Assembly (NCBI GenBank): GCA_934215405.1
Contig: CAKPZU010000090.1
Location: 1 to 9,080, forward strand
Length of the DNA: 9,080 bases
Direction: 5' to 3'
Source of the DNA: an uncultured Bacilli bacterium
Lineage (GTDB): Bacteria; Bacillota_I; Bacilli_A; RFN20; CAG-631
Shown here: positions 1-6,235 of the stretch, piece after piece
Layout: each line of letters opens with the position of its first letter
Position numbering within the stretch: the stretch's first letter is position 1
Program-made: the position numbers and the translations under genes
Notes under the pieces: generated by a model
Told to the model about the DNA's origin: nothing
Seen by the model: the letters and a program-made list of their open reading frames with translations, nothing else
Databases searched by the model: none

Positions 1-1149
1 GTTTGTGATTCTATGGGAATAGGACATGCAAGTGATGCTAAAATGTATAATGATGAAGGGTCAAATACCTTAAAGCATATTGATGATAAGGTGAACTTAA
101 ACATTCCAGAGCTTAGAAGCTTAGGAATTGGAAATATTGATGATATAAAAAAAGAAGATGTTAAGCTTGATCATTCTTATGCTTTAGCAATGAGTGAAGC
201 ATCAGTTGGTAAAGATACATTAACAGGTCATTATGAATTAATGGGCTTAAAGGTAACAACACCTTTTAAAACATTTACTGATACTGGCTTTCCTCAAGAA
301 TTAATAGATGAATTAGAAAAAAGATGGAATCGTAAAATAATTGGTAATAAAGCAGCAAGTGGAACAGAAATAATTAAAGAGCTTGGTGAAGAACATATGA
401 AAACTGGAGCCGTAATTGTTTATACATCTTCTGACAGTGTTTTACAAATTGCTGCTCATGAAGACATAATTAGTGTTCCTGAATTATATAAAATGTGTGA
501 AATAGCACGTGAAATTACAAAAGATGATAAATATAAACTTGGAAGAATAATCGCTCGCCCTTTTATTGGAACTTGTGCAGCTGATTTTAAACGTACTCCA
601 CGTCGACATGATTATGCATTAAAACCATTTGCAAAAACATTACTAAACAATTTAAAGGATGCCAATTATGATGTTATCTCAATTGGAAAAATTGTTGACA
701 TTTTCGATGGAGAAGGAATAACTGATTTTACAAAAACAGTTTCAAATGATGATGGCTGTCAAAAAATAATTGAAAGAATGAAGCAAGACTTTAATGGCTT
801 ATGCTTTGCAAATCTTGTTGATTTTGATATGGAATATGGACATAGAAGAAATGTTATAGGCTATGGAAAAGCTATTGAAGATTTTGATAAATATCTAAAA
901 GAATTTAAAGAATTATTAAATGAAGATGATATTTTATTTATAACAGCTGACCATGGAAATGATCCAACATGGATAGGCAGTGATCATACAAGAGAAAAAG
1001 TACCACTACTTATTTATTCAAAAGCCTTTAAAGGTACAGGAACACTTCCTGAAGCAAATACCTTTGCTGCTTTAAGTGCAACACTTGCTGATATATTTAA
1101 TGTTCCTAAAACATCATTAGGTGAATCGTTCTTAGATAAATTAAAATAA
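1..1149 (+). CDS. deoB: Phosphopentomutase DeoB, 5' end cut by window edge
   Basis: This cytoplasmic alkaline-phosphatase-superfamily enzyme interconverts ribose/deoxyribose 1-phosphate and 5-phosphate, linking nucleoside breakdown to central carbon metabolism. The reading frame is open from base 1, where it reads VCDSMGIGHASDA, the usual N-terminal metal-binding segment (family form: DSxGIGxxPDA). The true start therefore lies just left of the window, and the ATG at 13 is internal. Other family landmarks are the phosphoacceptor Thr in GKDTLTGHYE (Thr codon at 217-219) and the metal-ligand segments VDFDMEYGHRR, TADHGNDP and SDHTRE. The cap domain lies between these and the C-terminus is complete, ending with TAA. 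About 382 residues are visible, close to full length. The gap to mnmM is 92 bases with no clear terminator, so co-transcription is possible. Function by family match is very secure. Confidence 0.96.
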   Translation, partial: VCDSMGIGHASDAKMYNDEGSNTLKHIDDKVNLNIPELRSLGIGNIDDIKKEDVKLDHSYALAMSEASVGKDTLTGHYELMGLKVTTPFKTFTDTGFPQELIDELEKRWNRKIIGNKAASGTEIIKELGEEHMKTGAVIVYTSSDSVLQIAAHEDIISVPELYKMCEIAREITKDDKYKLGRIIARPFIGTCAADFKRTPRRHDYALKPFAKTLLNNLKDANYDVISIGKIVDIFDGEGITDFTKTVSNDDGCQKIIERMKQDFNGLCFANLVDFDMEYGHRRNVIGYGKAIEDFDKYLKEFKELLNEDDILFITADHGNDPTWIGSDHTREKVPLLIYSKAFKGTGTLPEANTFAALSATLADIFNVPKTSLGESFLDKLK

Positions 1150-1231
1150 ACAATATTATAAAATGTCGTGTATTGAAAAATAAAAGAATTGTAAATACAA
1201 ACTTATATGATAGAATTTCTTTATATGTTAT

Positions 1232-1237
1232 GGAGGT
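1232..1237 (+). promoter_or_regulatory. Ribosome binding site that fixes the mnmM start
   Basis: GGAGGT lies five bases before the ATG at 1242 and is an excellent Shine-Dalgarno match. An in-frame TTG at 1173 would add 23 residues that lack family similarity, and it has no ribosome site, so 1242 is the chosen start. Confidence 0.85.
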
Positions 1238-1241
1238 AGTT

Positions 1242-1787
1242 ATGGAAAAAATAATTGATTTTGCTCATTCGTTATTAAAGGAAAGAGTTAGTAAGGATGA
1301 CTATTGTGTTGATATGACAATAGGTAATGGAAATGATACCTTGTTTTTAGCATCAATTAGTAAATTTGTATATGGCTTTGATATTCAACAAGTTGCAATT
1401 AACAATACAAATAAATTATTAATTGAAAATAATTATTCAAATTATAAATTAATAATGTCTTCACACGAAAACATCAAAGAATTTATTGAAAAGAAGATTA
1501 AGGCATTTATTTTTAATCTTGGCTATTTACCAACTGGAGATAAAAATATTACAACAAATGCTGCTACTACTTTAAAAGCTTTAAGAGAGGCTTTTGATTT
1601 ATTAAAGAGTAAGGGAATAATAGTTATGGTTTTATATCCAGGACATAGTAATGGAAAAATAGAAGCTGATGAGTTAATTAAATTTACTAAGCAATTAAAT
1701 CAAAAAGAATTTGATGTTGTGACATATAAGTTTATTAATCAGGTTAATAATCCACCATTTTTACTTATAATTGAAAAAAGGAATTAG
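1242..1787 (+). CDS. mnmM: tRNA 5-aminomethyl-2-thiouridine methyltransferase MnmM (YtqB family)
   Basis: This is a 181-residue class I SAM-dependent methyltransferase of the family formerly called putative rRNA methylase (YtqB). Characterised members convert nm5(s2)U34 to mnm5(s2)U34 at the tRNA wobble position in bacteria that lack the methyltransferase domain of MnmC. The SAM-binding motif is DMTIGNGNDT (residues 24-33), followed by GFDIQ (45-49). The family signatures FNLGYLPTGDK (91-101), YPGHSNGK (132-139) and FINQVNNPPFLLIIEK (164-179) are all intact, and the length is normal for the family. The start is set by the GGAGGT ribosome site. Its stop (TAG) is three bases from the rdgB start, so it is almost certainly in an operon with rdgB and surE. 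The family call is strong; the exact tRNA substrate is inferred from characterised homologues. Confidence 0.9.
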   Translation: MEKIIDFAHSLLKERVSKDDYCVDMTIGNGNDTLFLASISKFVYGFDIQQVAINNTNKLLIENNYSNYKLIMSSHENIKEFIEKKIKAFIFNLGYLPTGDKNITTNAATTLKALREAFDLLKSKGIIVMVLYPGHSNGKIEADELIKFTKQLNQKEFDVVTYKFINQVNNPPFLLIIEKRN

Positions 1788-1790
1788 ATT

Positions 1791-2378
1791 ATGGATATTG
1801 TAATAGCTACTAATAACGAACATAAGGTTTTAGAATATAAAAATATATTAAAAGGATTAAACATTAATTGTTTATCATTAAATGATTTAAATATTAAATG
1901 TGAGCCTGATGAAACAGGAAAGGATTTTTTAGATAATTCATTAATAAAAGCTAAAGAAATTGCAAGATTTACTGATAAAGTCATAATTGCCGATGATTCA
2001 GGTTTATTAATTGAAAGCCTCCCTAACTTGCTTGGTGTATATTCTCATAGATTTTTGCCTTTAGCAACATATCGTGAAAAATGCGAAAAAATATTAGAAT
2101 TATTGAAAGATACTAATAATAGAAAAGCAAAGTTTATTTGCGTTATTACCCTTTTTAATTTTAAAAATGAACCTATTTTTTTTAAAGGAGAATGCTTTGG
2201 AAGCATAGGATATGAAATAAAAGGTGAAAATGGCTTTGGCTTTGATCCTATTTTTATCCCAACATCTTATAATAAAACAATGGCTGAATTAAGCGAGCAA
2301 ACTAAAAATAGTATTTCTCATAGAGGAATTGCAAGTAAAAAATTAATTGCATATTTAAAAGAAAGTGGTGTGTGTTAA
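1791..2378 (+). CDS. rdgB: XTP/dITP diphosphatase RdgB (HAM1/YsnA family)
   Basis: This cytoplasmic enzyme hydrolyses non-canonical purine nucleoside triphosphates (ITP, dITP, XTP) to monophosphate and pyrophosphate, keeping them out of DNA and RNA. The 195-residue protein has the standard Ham1 motifs in order: ATNNEHK (6-12), ETGKDFLDNSLIKA (41-54), the acidic active-site segment ADDSGL (67-72), GVYSHRF (82-88), GENGFGFDPIF (145-155) and SHRG (176-179). Length is typical. AAGGAA at about 1777-1782 serves as ribosome site for the ATG. It follows mnmM after three bases, and its TAA shares one base with the surE start (TAATG), so translation of rdgB and surE is probably coupled. Confidence 0.95.
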   Translation: MDIVIATNNEHKVLEYKNILKGLNINCLSLNDLNIKCEPDETGKDFLDNSLIKAKEIARFTDKVIIADDSGLLIESLPNLLGVYSHRFLPLATYREKCEKILELLKDTNNRKAKFICVITLFNFKNEPIFFKGECFGSIGYEIKGENGFGFDPIFIPTSYNKTMAELSEQTKNSISHRGIASKKLIAYLKESGVC

Positions 2379-3091
2379 TGAATATTGTTTTAACAAATGA
2401 TGATGGAATAGATTCAAATGGCTTAATGCTATTAGAAAATGTATTAAAAAATTATGGAAATGTATATGTCTTTGCACCAGCTACTCAACAATCCGCAAAA
2501 GGTTGTTCAATCACATGCTTTCAGGGAATTGACATAAAAAAAATTGATGAATTCCACTATAAGGTATTTGGAACACCAGTTGATTGTGTGGAAGCTGCTT
2601 GTGTTATATTACCTAAAATTGATTTAATAGTTTCAGGCTGTAATAATGGTTATAATTTATCTAATGATATTATGTATAGTGGAACTTGTGGCGCTTGTAT
2701 TCAATCATCATTTGCTAATATCCCTGCCATTGCCTTTTCAATAAAAAATTATGCATATTTTAATTTAATTCAAAATTATGCAAAACAAGCCTTAGATTAC
2801 ATATTTAAGAATAATTTATTGGGAAAAAATTATTTTTTAAATGTTAATCTTCCAATTGGTGATTTAAATGGAATAAAACTAACAAAACTTGATAAAAATG
2901 TTTATGAAACATATTACATTATTAAGCAAGAAAATGATAATTATGCAATTGAAAGAAATAAAATCAATGTTCCAACTGATATTATTTATGATTATAATTG
3001 TGTAAATGAGGGCTATATTTCTATAACTCCATTAAGCCAAAATATTTTTGATGAGGAATTATTTGAAAAAGTTTTTAATAAAATTAATTAA
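2378..3091 (+). CDS. surE: 5'/3'-nucleotidase SurE
   Basis: This metal-dependent phosphatase of the SurE family removes phosphate from nucleoside 5'- and 3'-monophosphates, and from short polyphosphate in some species. The N-terminus MNIVLTNDDGI carries the two metal-binding Asp residues (8 and 9). Ser39 lies in PATQQSA, Asn93 in SGCNNGYN, and the family blocks GTPVDCVEAA (65-74) and YSGTCGA (100-106) are present. At 237 residues it is slightly short, with a plain C-terminal part. The ATG at 2378 is preferred because it gives the canonical family N-terminus; a GTG two codons upstream would add only Met-Leu. It overlaps the rdgB stop by one base, so a shared transcript in nucleotide clean-up makes sense. 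No pcm-type gene is adjacent. No strong terminator follows. Confidence 0.93.
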   Translation: MNIVLTNDDGIDSNGLMLLENVLKNYGNVYVFAPATQQSAKGCSITCFQGIDIKKIDEFHYKVFGTPVDCVEAACVILPKIDLIVSGCNNGYNLSNDIMYSGTCGACIQSSFANIPAIAFSIKNYAYFNLIQNYAKQALDYIFKNNLLGKNYFLNVNLPIGDLNGIKLTKLDKNVYETYYIIKQENDNYAIERNKINVPTDIIYDYNCVNEGYISITPLSQNIFDEELFEKVFNKIN

Positions 3092-3110
3092 AGAATGTTT
3101 TTAATAAAAT
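3071..3110 (+). repeat. Short 14-base direct repeat at the end of surE
   Basis: GTTTTTAATAAAAT occurs at 3071-3084 (last codons of surE) and again at 3097-3110, just upstream of the mgtE promoter. It may be a small local duplication or simply chance in AT-rich sequence. Confidence 0.4.
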
Positions 3111-3114
3111 ATTG

Positions 3115-3123
3115 TGTTATAAT
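3115..3123 (+). promoter_or_regulatory. Extended -10 promoter of the mgtE leader transcript
   Basis: TGTTATAAT combines a TGn extension with a perfect TATAAT at 3118-3123, about 140 bases before mgtE. No convincing -35 hexamer lies 17 bases upstream, which an extended -10 can tolerate. Transcription would begin near 3130, giving a leader of about 135 nt before the mgtE start. Confidence 0.65.
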
Positions 3124-3143
3124 AAAAAACGAGGTGGTTAAAA

Positions 3144-3166
3144 AGTATGGACACGTATGTGATACT
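3144..3166 (+). promoter_or_regulatory. Bulged hairpin at the start of the mgtE leader RNA
   Basis: AGTAT (3144-3148) pairs with ATACT (3162-3166), and CAC (3152-3154) with GTG (3159-3161) around a GTAT loop. This gives eight base pairs with a GGA bulge on the 5' side. The start codon of the leader ORF lies in the stem. I do not recognise it as a known riboswitch. Confidence 0.4.
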
Positions 3167-3218
3167 GAATTTAAAAAATAAACTTACTCATATCATAAAT
3201 GTGTTTTGTATTTTTTAA
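3147..3218 (+). CDS. Candidate 23-residue leader peptide upstream of mgtE
   Basis: An ATG at 3147 opens a 23-codon frame (begins MDTYVILNLK, ends VFCIF) closed by TAA at 3216-3218. It has its own strong ribosome site, GAGGTGG at 3131-3137, only a few bases after the predicted transcript start and nine bases from the ATG. The peptide matches nothing I know. The segment is mildly hydrophobic, with no run of Pro or acidic residues of the sort found in some known Mg2+-sensing leader peptides. Its second half runs through the left arm of the terminator-like hairpin and stops in that hairpin's loop, so translating ribosomes would change leader folding. It may be a regulatory leader ORF rather than a functional peptide, or a chance ORF. 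Confidence 0.4.
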   Translation: MDTYVILNLKNKLTHIINVFCIF

Positions 3219-3240
3219 CAAAACGTTTTTGCTATGAGTA
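3185..3240 (+). terminator. Nested hairpin with terminator-like core in the mgtE leader
   Basis: GTTTTGT (3203-3209) pairs perfectly with ACAAAAC (3218-3224), and the stem is followed by GTTTTT (3225-3230), the layout of a weak intrinsic terminator. Around it TACTCATA (3185-3192) is perfectly complementary to TATGAGTA (3233-3240). The inner hairpin could attenuate transcription before mgtE or end read-through from surE. The outer stem closes only after the U-run. The mgtE ribosome site downstream stays free. Confidence 0.5.
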
Positions 3241-3264
3241 TTCAAAGAAAAGGAGAAAATAGCA

Positions 3265-4626
3265 ATGGAACTAGAAGAATTAAAGAATTTAATAAAAAAT
3301 AAAAAAATAAAAGAATTTAAAGAAGCAATTGATAAAATGGAATACATTGATGTTGCATCTTTAATTGATTCTTTATCAGATGAAGAACAGCTTATAGCTT
3401 TTAGAATGCTACCAAAGGATTGCGCAGCTGATGTTTTTGCTTACCTTCCTTCAAGTAGTCAAGAGCAAATTATTTCAGCAATTACTGATAAGGAAATTTC
3501 AAACATTATTGAAGATTTATATATTGATGATGCTGTTGATATATTAGATGAGCTCCCTGCCTCTGTAGTAAAAAGAGTTTTAGCAAATGCTAAGCCTGAA
3601 ACAAGAAGTATCTTAAATCAATTCTTAAAATATCAAAAGGATTCAGCTGGTTCAATTATGACAACTGAATATATTGACTTAAAGGCTTCAAATACAGTAA
3701 AGGATGCAATTTTAAAAATTAGGACTCAAGGACAAGATAAAGAAGAAATTTATACCTGCTATGTAATTGATGATTCACGTCATTTAATAGGCGTTATTTC
3801 TGTTAAGACATTATTACTAGCAAATGATGATGAATTAATCTCATCATTAATGGATTCAACATTTATTTATTCAACTACTAATGAAGATAAAGAAGATGTT
3901 ACTAAAAAATTACAAAAATATGACTTATTAGCTTTACCTGTTGTTGATAATGAAAGCCGCCTTGTAGGTATAGTTACTATTGATGATGCTATTGATGTTT
4001 TACAAGATGAAAGTGAGGAAGACTTTGAAAAAATGGCAGCCATGCTACCATCTGATAAACCATATCTTGAAATGTCAGTATTTTCATTATATAAAAATAG
4101 AATAGTTTGGCTTTTAATTTTAATGATTACAGGTATGGTAACTGGAGCAATTTTACAAAAATTTGAAAATGCTATTGCTACATTACCATTACTTGTTTCA
4201 TTTCTACCTATGCTTAATGATACTGGTGGAAATTCTGGCTCGCAAGCAGCGACAATGTGTATTCGTGCTTTGACAACTGGAGAGATTACTACTAAGCAAT
4301 GGTTTAAGGTGTGGTTTAAGGAATTTAGAGTTTCACTTCTAGTTTCAATAACTTTAGCTTTATTTAATTTTGCAAGAATTATGCTTCTTCAAGTAGATGA
4401 ACCAGCTGACATGCGCTTTAGATATGCAATTGTTGTTTGTGGAACCTTAATTTTAACAGTTATCTTTGCTAAATCAATTGGTGCTTTATTACCACTTCTT
4501 GCTAAAAAACTAAAGCTAGATCCAGCTGTTTGTGCTTCACCAATGATTACAACAATTATTGACTGCAGTACTATTCTTATTTACTTTGCTTTTGCAATGA
4601 ATGTATTTTCACAATATATTGGATAA
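3265..4626 (+). CDS. mgtE: Magnesium transporter MgtE
   Basis: This is a Mg2+-selective channel of the inner membrane, gated by cytoplasmic Mg2+. The 453 residues contain the superhelical N domain (about 1-128), a CBS pair (about 132-190 and 197-250), the plug helix (about 250-272) and a five-helix membrane domain (about 279-450). The pore signature is PMLNDTGGNSGSQAAT (315-330); Asp319 is the conserved pore acid. The C-terminal block DPAVCASPMITTIID (419-433) is also typical. AAAGGAG at 3248-3254 lies ten bases before the ATG. Length and all domains are complete. It has its own promoter and an unusual leader (see the leader ORF and hairpins at 3144-3240). I do not see the M-box riboswitch that often controls mgtE in Bacilli. 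Confidence 0.96.
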   Translation: MELEELKNLIKNKKIKEFKEAIDKMEYIDVASLIDSLSDEEQLIAFRMLPKDCAADVFAYLPSSSQEQIISAITDKEISNIIEDLYIDDAVDILDELPASVVKRVLANAKPETRSILNQFLKYQKDSAGSIMTTEYIDLKASNTVKDAILKIRTQGQDKEEIYTCYVIDDSRHLIGVISVKTLLLANDDELISSLMDSTFIYSTTNEDKEDVTKKLQKYDLLALPVVDNESRLVGIVTIDDAIDVLQDESEEDFEKMAAMLPSDKPYLEMSVFSLYKNRIVWLLILMITGMVTGAILQKFENAIATLPLLVSFLPMLNDTGGNSGSQAATMCIRALTTGEITTKQWFKVWFKEFRVSLLVSITLALFNFARIMLLQVDEPADMRFRYAIVVCGTLILTVIFAKSIGALLPLLAKKLKLDPAVCASPMITTIIDCSTILIYFAFAMNVFSQYIG

Positions 4627-4645
4627 CATAAATTATTAATTTATG
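4627..4645 (+). terminator. Weak AT-only hairpin after mgtE
   Basis: CATAAATT (4627-4634) and AATTTATG (4638-4645) form a perfect eight-base stem directly after the mgtE stop. There is no U-run behind it, so termination would be inefficient. It may mark the end of mgtE or allow read-through into ylbD. Confidence 0.35.
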
Positions 4646-4658
4646 CATAAACTTTAAT

Positions 4659-4664
4659 AGGTGA
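4659..4664 (+). promoter_or_regulatory. Ribosome binding site that fixes the ylbD start
   Basis: AGGTGA matches the anti-Shine-Dalgarno sequence and lies five bases before the ATG at 4670. It contains the GTG at 4661 that could otherwise be mistaken for the start. Confidence 0.7.
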
Positions 4665-4669
4665 GATTT

Positions 4670-5032
4670 ATGGATAAATTAGAAGAATTTAAAAGTTTTG
4701 TTAAAGATAAACCTTATTTAGCAAATAAGGTAAAGGATGGAACATTTACTTGGCAAACCTTATATGAAACATATGATATCTTTGGAAAGGATCATGAATT
4801 CTTTAAGGATGATAGTAAGGAAAATGAAGAGCCTTCAAGTAGTAGTGAACCAACAGATAATGTTAATAAATTAATTAATAACTTAAAAAAGGTCGATACT
4901 AAAAAAATTAGTGATGGACTAGAAAATGTTAAAAAAATTGTTGGCTTACTTGATGAATTTAGGCCAAATATATCAAGTAGCTCAAAACTTGCAACAAGTA
5001 GAATAAAACCATTTAGAAAGTATAATGATTAA
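4670..5032 (+). CDS. ylbD: YlbD-family protein
   Basis: A 120-residue soluble protein resembling Bacillus YlbD, a family labelled putative spore coat protein, though its biochemical role is unknown. The N-terminal block LEEFKSFVKDKP followed by GTFTWQTLYE (residues 24-33, Trp28) matches the family pattern of a charged FKxFVxxxP helix followed by TWQxLYE. Then comes an acidic, Ser-rich linker (about 47-65), a helical stretch (about 66-97) and a basic tail. The ATG at 4670 is chosen because AGGTGA (4659-4664) sits five bases ahead as ribosome site; the in-frame GTG at 4661 is part of that site. It is followed by ylbE and ylbF in the same order as in Bacillus, which strongly supports the identification. 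Confidence 0.8.
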   Translation: MDKLEEFKSFVKDKPYLANKVKDGTFTWQTLYETYDIFGKDHEFFKDDSKENEEPSSSSEPTDNVNKLINNLKKVDTKKISDGLENVKKIVGLLDEFRPNISSSSKLATSRIKPFRKYND

Positions 5033-5034
5033 TT

Positions 5035-5250
5035 ATGCGTAATGAAATTATTCAACAATTAAATACTGATGAGGATTATTATTATTTTTTAAGAGAAAAT
5101 CCATTATGGCATAAAATTTTATCTATCTACCCAGATAGATTTAAAGACTTTTTAGATGATTATAAGGTAAAAAGAAAAAAAAGAGCAATAGATAAAATAG
5201 ATGATATTAATGCTTTAATTAATTTAGCAGAAACATTTTTAAAAAAATAG
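5035..5250 (+). CDS. ylbE: YlbE-like protein
   Basis: A small 71-residue, highly charged, probably all-helical cytoplasmic protein of the YlbE family (function unknown). The diagnostic segment is FLRENPLWHKILSIYP (residues 18-33, Trp25), matching the family's R-x-x-P-x-W-x-x-x-L-x-x-x-P pattern. It starts two bases after the ylbD stop and has no recognisable ribosome site, so it probably depends on translational coupling to ylbD. Its TAG lies inside the ribosome site of ylbF. The match is short, and identity rests equally on position between ylbD and ylbF. Confidence 0.75.
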   Translation: MRNEIIQQLNTDEDYYYFLRENPLWHKILSIYPDRFKDFLDDYKVKRKKRAIDKIDDINALINLAETFLKK

Positions 5251-5259
5251 GAGAACAAA

Positions 5260-5607
5260 ATGGAAAAACTTTTTGACTTATCATATAAGCTTCATGATGA
5301 ATTATTAAACTCAAATGAATATAAAAACTTAAAAGAAAAAGAGCACTTAATGCTAAGTGATTCATCTTTAAATAAATTAATTAATTCTTATAATGAATTA
5401 CTAGCTAAATCCTATAATGATAAATCAAAGGAATTATTAAAAGAAATTCATTCAATAAAATTAAATCTTGATGAAAATGAATTGGTAATTAATTATAAAA
5501 AAGCTTATAAAGAATATCAGCTATTAATTGCTAATGTTACAGAAGTTGCCTTTCAGGGCTTTAAAAATGATACATTAATTGATAAAATAATAAAGGCCAA
5601 CCTATAA
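5260..5607 (+). CDS. ylbF: YlbF/RicF-like regulator (Com_YlbF family), short form
   Basis: A 115-residue helical protein of the YlbF/YmcA family. In Bacillus, YlbF (RicF) joins YmcA (RicA) and YaaT (RicT) in a complex that assists RNase Y-dependent mRNA maturation and affects competence, biofilm formation and sporulation. Seen here: a helical N-terminus (LFDLSYKLHDELLNSNEYKN), a charged heptad-like middle, and a C-terminal block YKEYQLLIANVTEVAFQGF. Assignment to YlbF rather than YmcA rests on position after ylbD-ylbE and before rsmD. AGGAGA at 5249-5254, overlapping the ylbE stop, is the ribosome site. The protein is shorter than Bacillus YlbF (about 150) and contains no Cys at all, so it cannot ligate the Fe-S clusters described for the Ric complex. 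Its last codons form the left arm of the following hairpin. Confidence 0.78.
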   Translation: MEKLFDLSYKLHDELLNSNEYKNLKEKEHLMLSDSSLNKLINSYNELLAKSYNDKSKELLKEIHSIKLNLDENELVINYKKAYKEYQLLIANVTEVAFQGFKNDTLIDKIIKANL

Positions 5608-5621
5608 ATAGTGGCCTTTAT
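5590..5621 (+). terminator. Hairpin overlapping the ylbF stop, probable operon terminator
   Basis: ATAAAGGCCA (5590-5599) and TGGCCTTTAT (5612-5621) form a perfect ten-base stem with a 12-base loop that contains the ylbF stop codon. Its four central G-C pairs make it one of the most stable stems in the window. The U-tract is poor, so it could instead be an attenuator or an mRNA 3'-end stabiliser separating ylbDEF from rsmD. Confidence 0.55.
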
Positions 5622-5622
5622 A

Positions 5623-5650
5623 AAGTAATATAGGGGAAAGAAAATTACTT
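5623..5650 (+). promoter_or_regulatory. Second hairpin with a purine-rich loop before rsmD
   Basis: AAGTAAT (5623-5629) and ATTACTT (5644-5650) form a perfect seven-base stem one base after the previous hairpin. The 14-base loop holds AGGGGAAAG, which resembles a ribosome site but has no start codon at a suitable distance. Role unknown; it could be chance. Confidence 0.3.
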
Positions 5651-5689
5651 CATTTATATTATTAACACTAAAAAGGAAATATATACATT

Positions 5690-6235
5690 ATGAGAATAAT
5701 TGCCGGAAAATTTAAAAGTCGTAGTATAATCGCTCCAGAAAATGAAACAACTAGGCCTAGTAGTGATAGAACAAGAGAGGGAATATATAATGTAATTGCC
5801 CCTTATGTTTATGAGGCTAATGTTTTAGATATTTTTTCTGGTAGTGGAGCTTTAGCAATTGAAGCTATTTCACGTGGTGCTAAAAAAGCTACTCTTATTG
5901 AAAATAATGATTTAGCTCTTAAGGCAATTAATGAGAATATTAATTCCTTAAAAATAAAGGATGAATGTATTATTTTAAATAATGATTATCATATTATTGA
6001 AACAATAAATGATAAATTTGATATTATTTTACTTGATCCTCCATATAAAATGGATGTAATTGACGAAATACTTAAAATAATTGAAGACAAAAATCTTTTA
6101 AATGAGTATGGAGTTATTGTTTATGAATCGTCAGCAAATAATTGCTTAAAAGGTGCTTATAAAAATTACAAGTTGAAGGTTAAGAAATATGGAATTGCAT
6201 ATGTTTCGTTTTTATTTAAGCAAAAAGATAATTAA
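5690..6235 (+). CDS. rsmD: 16S rRNA (guanine966-N2)-methyltransferase RsmD
   Basis: This SAM-dependent enzyme methylates N2 of G966 of 16S rRNA on assembling 30S subunits; the Bacillus homologue is YlbH. Of its 181 residues, the landmarks are RIIAGKFKS at the N-terminus, TRPSSDRTRE (21-30), the SAM-binding block LDIFSGSGALAIEAISRGA (46-64), the catalytic DPPY (116-119) and the terminal YGIAYVSFLF (168-177). Length is normal. The ribosome site is modest: AAAGGA at 5672-5677, about 12 bases from the ATG. Position after ylbDEF matches Bacillus, but ylbG is absent before it and coaD (ylbI) does not follow. Its last 24 bases overlap the 3' end of ylbJ on the other strand, and its terminator lies inside ylbJ. 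Confidence 0.95.
   Translation: MRIIAGKFKSRSIIAPENETTRPSSDRTREGIYNVIAPYVYEANVLDIFSGSGALAIEAISRGAKKATLIENNDLALKAINENINSLKIKDECIILNNDYHIIETINDKFDIILLDPPYKMDVIDEILKIIEDKNLLNEYGVIVYESSANNCLKGAYKNYKLKVKKYGIAYVSFLFKQKDN

Noticed and set aside
1173..1241. TTG-initiated N-terminal extension of mnmM by 23 residues
   Set aside because: No ribosome site precedes it, the added residues lack family similarity, and a near-perfect site precedes the ATG at 1242.
1150..1241. Promoter for mnmM between deoB and mnmM
   Set aside because: TTGTAA at 1189 and TATGAT at 1206 are only 11 bases apart, and no other well-spaced pair is visible.
1784..1984. 66-residue minus-strand frame opposite rdgB
   Set aside because: Antisense to a well-supported gene with all Ham1 motifs; no family resemblance and no ribosome site.
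2184..2215. AAAGGAG followed by ATG inside rdgB, a possible internal start
   Set aside because: It opens an out-of-frame peptide of only seven codons; chance in a purine-rich coding stretch.
3120..3264. M-box (ykoK) Mg2+ riboswitch before mgtE
   Set aside because: Expected from gene context, but the conserved core sequences are not recognisable and the leader is short for one. A covariance-model search would settle it.
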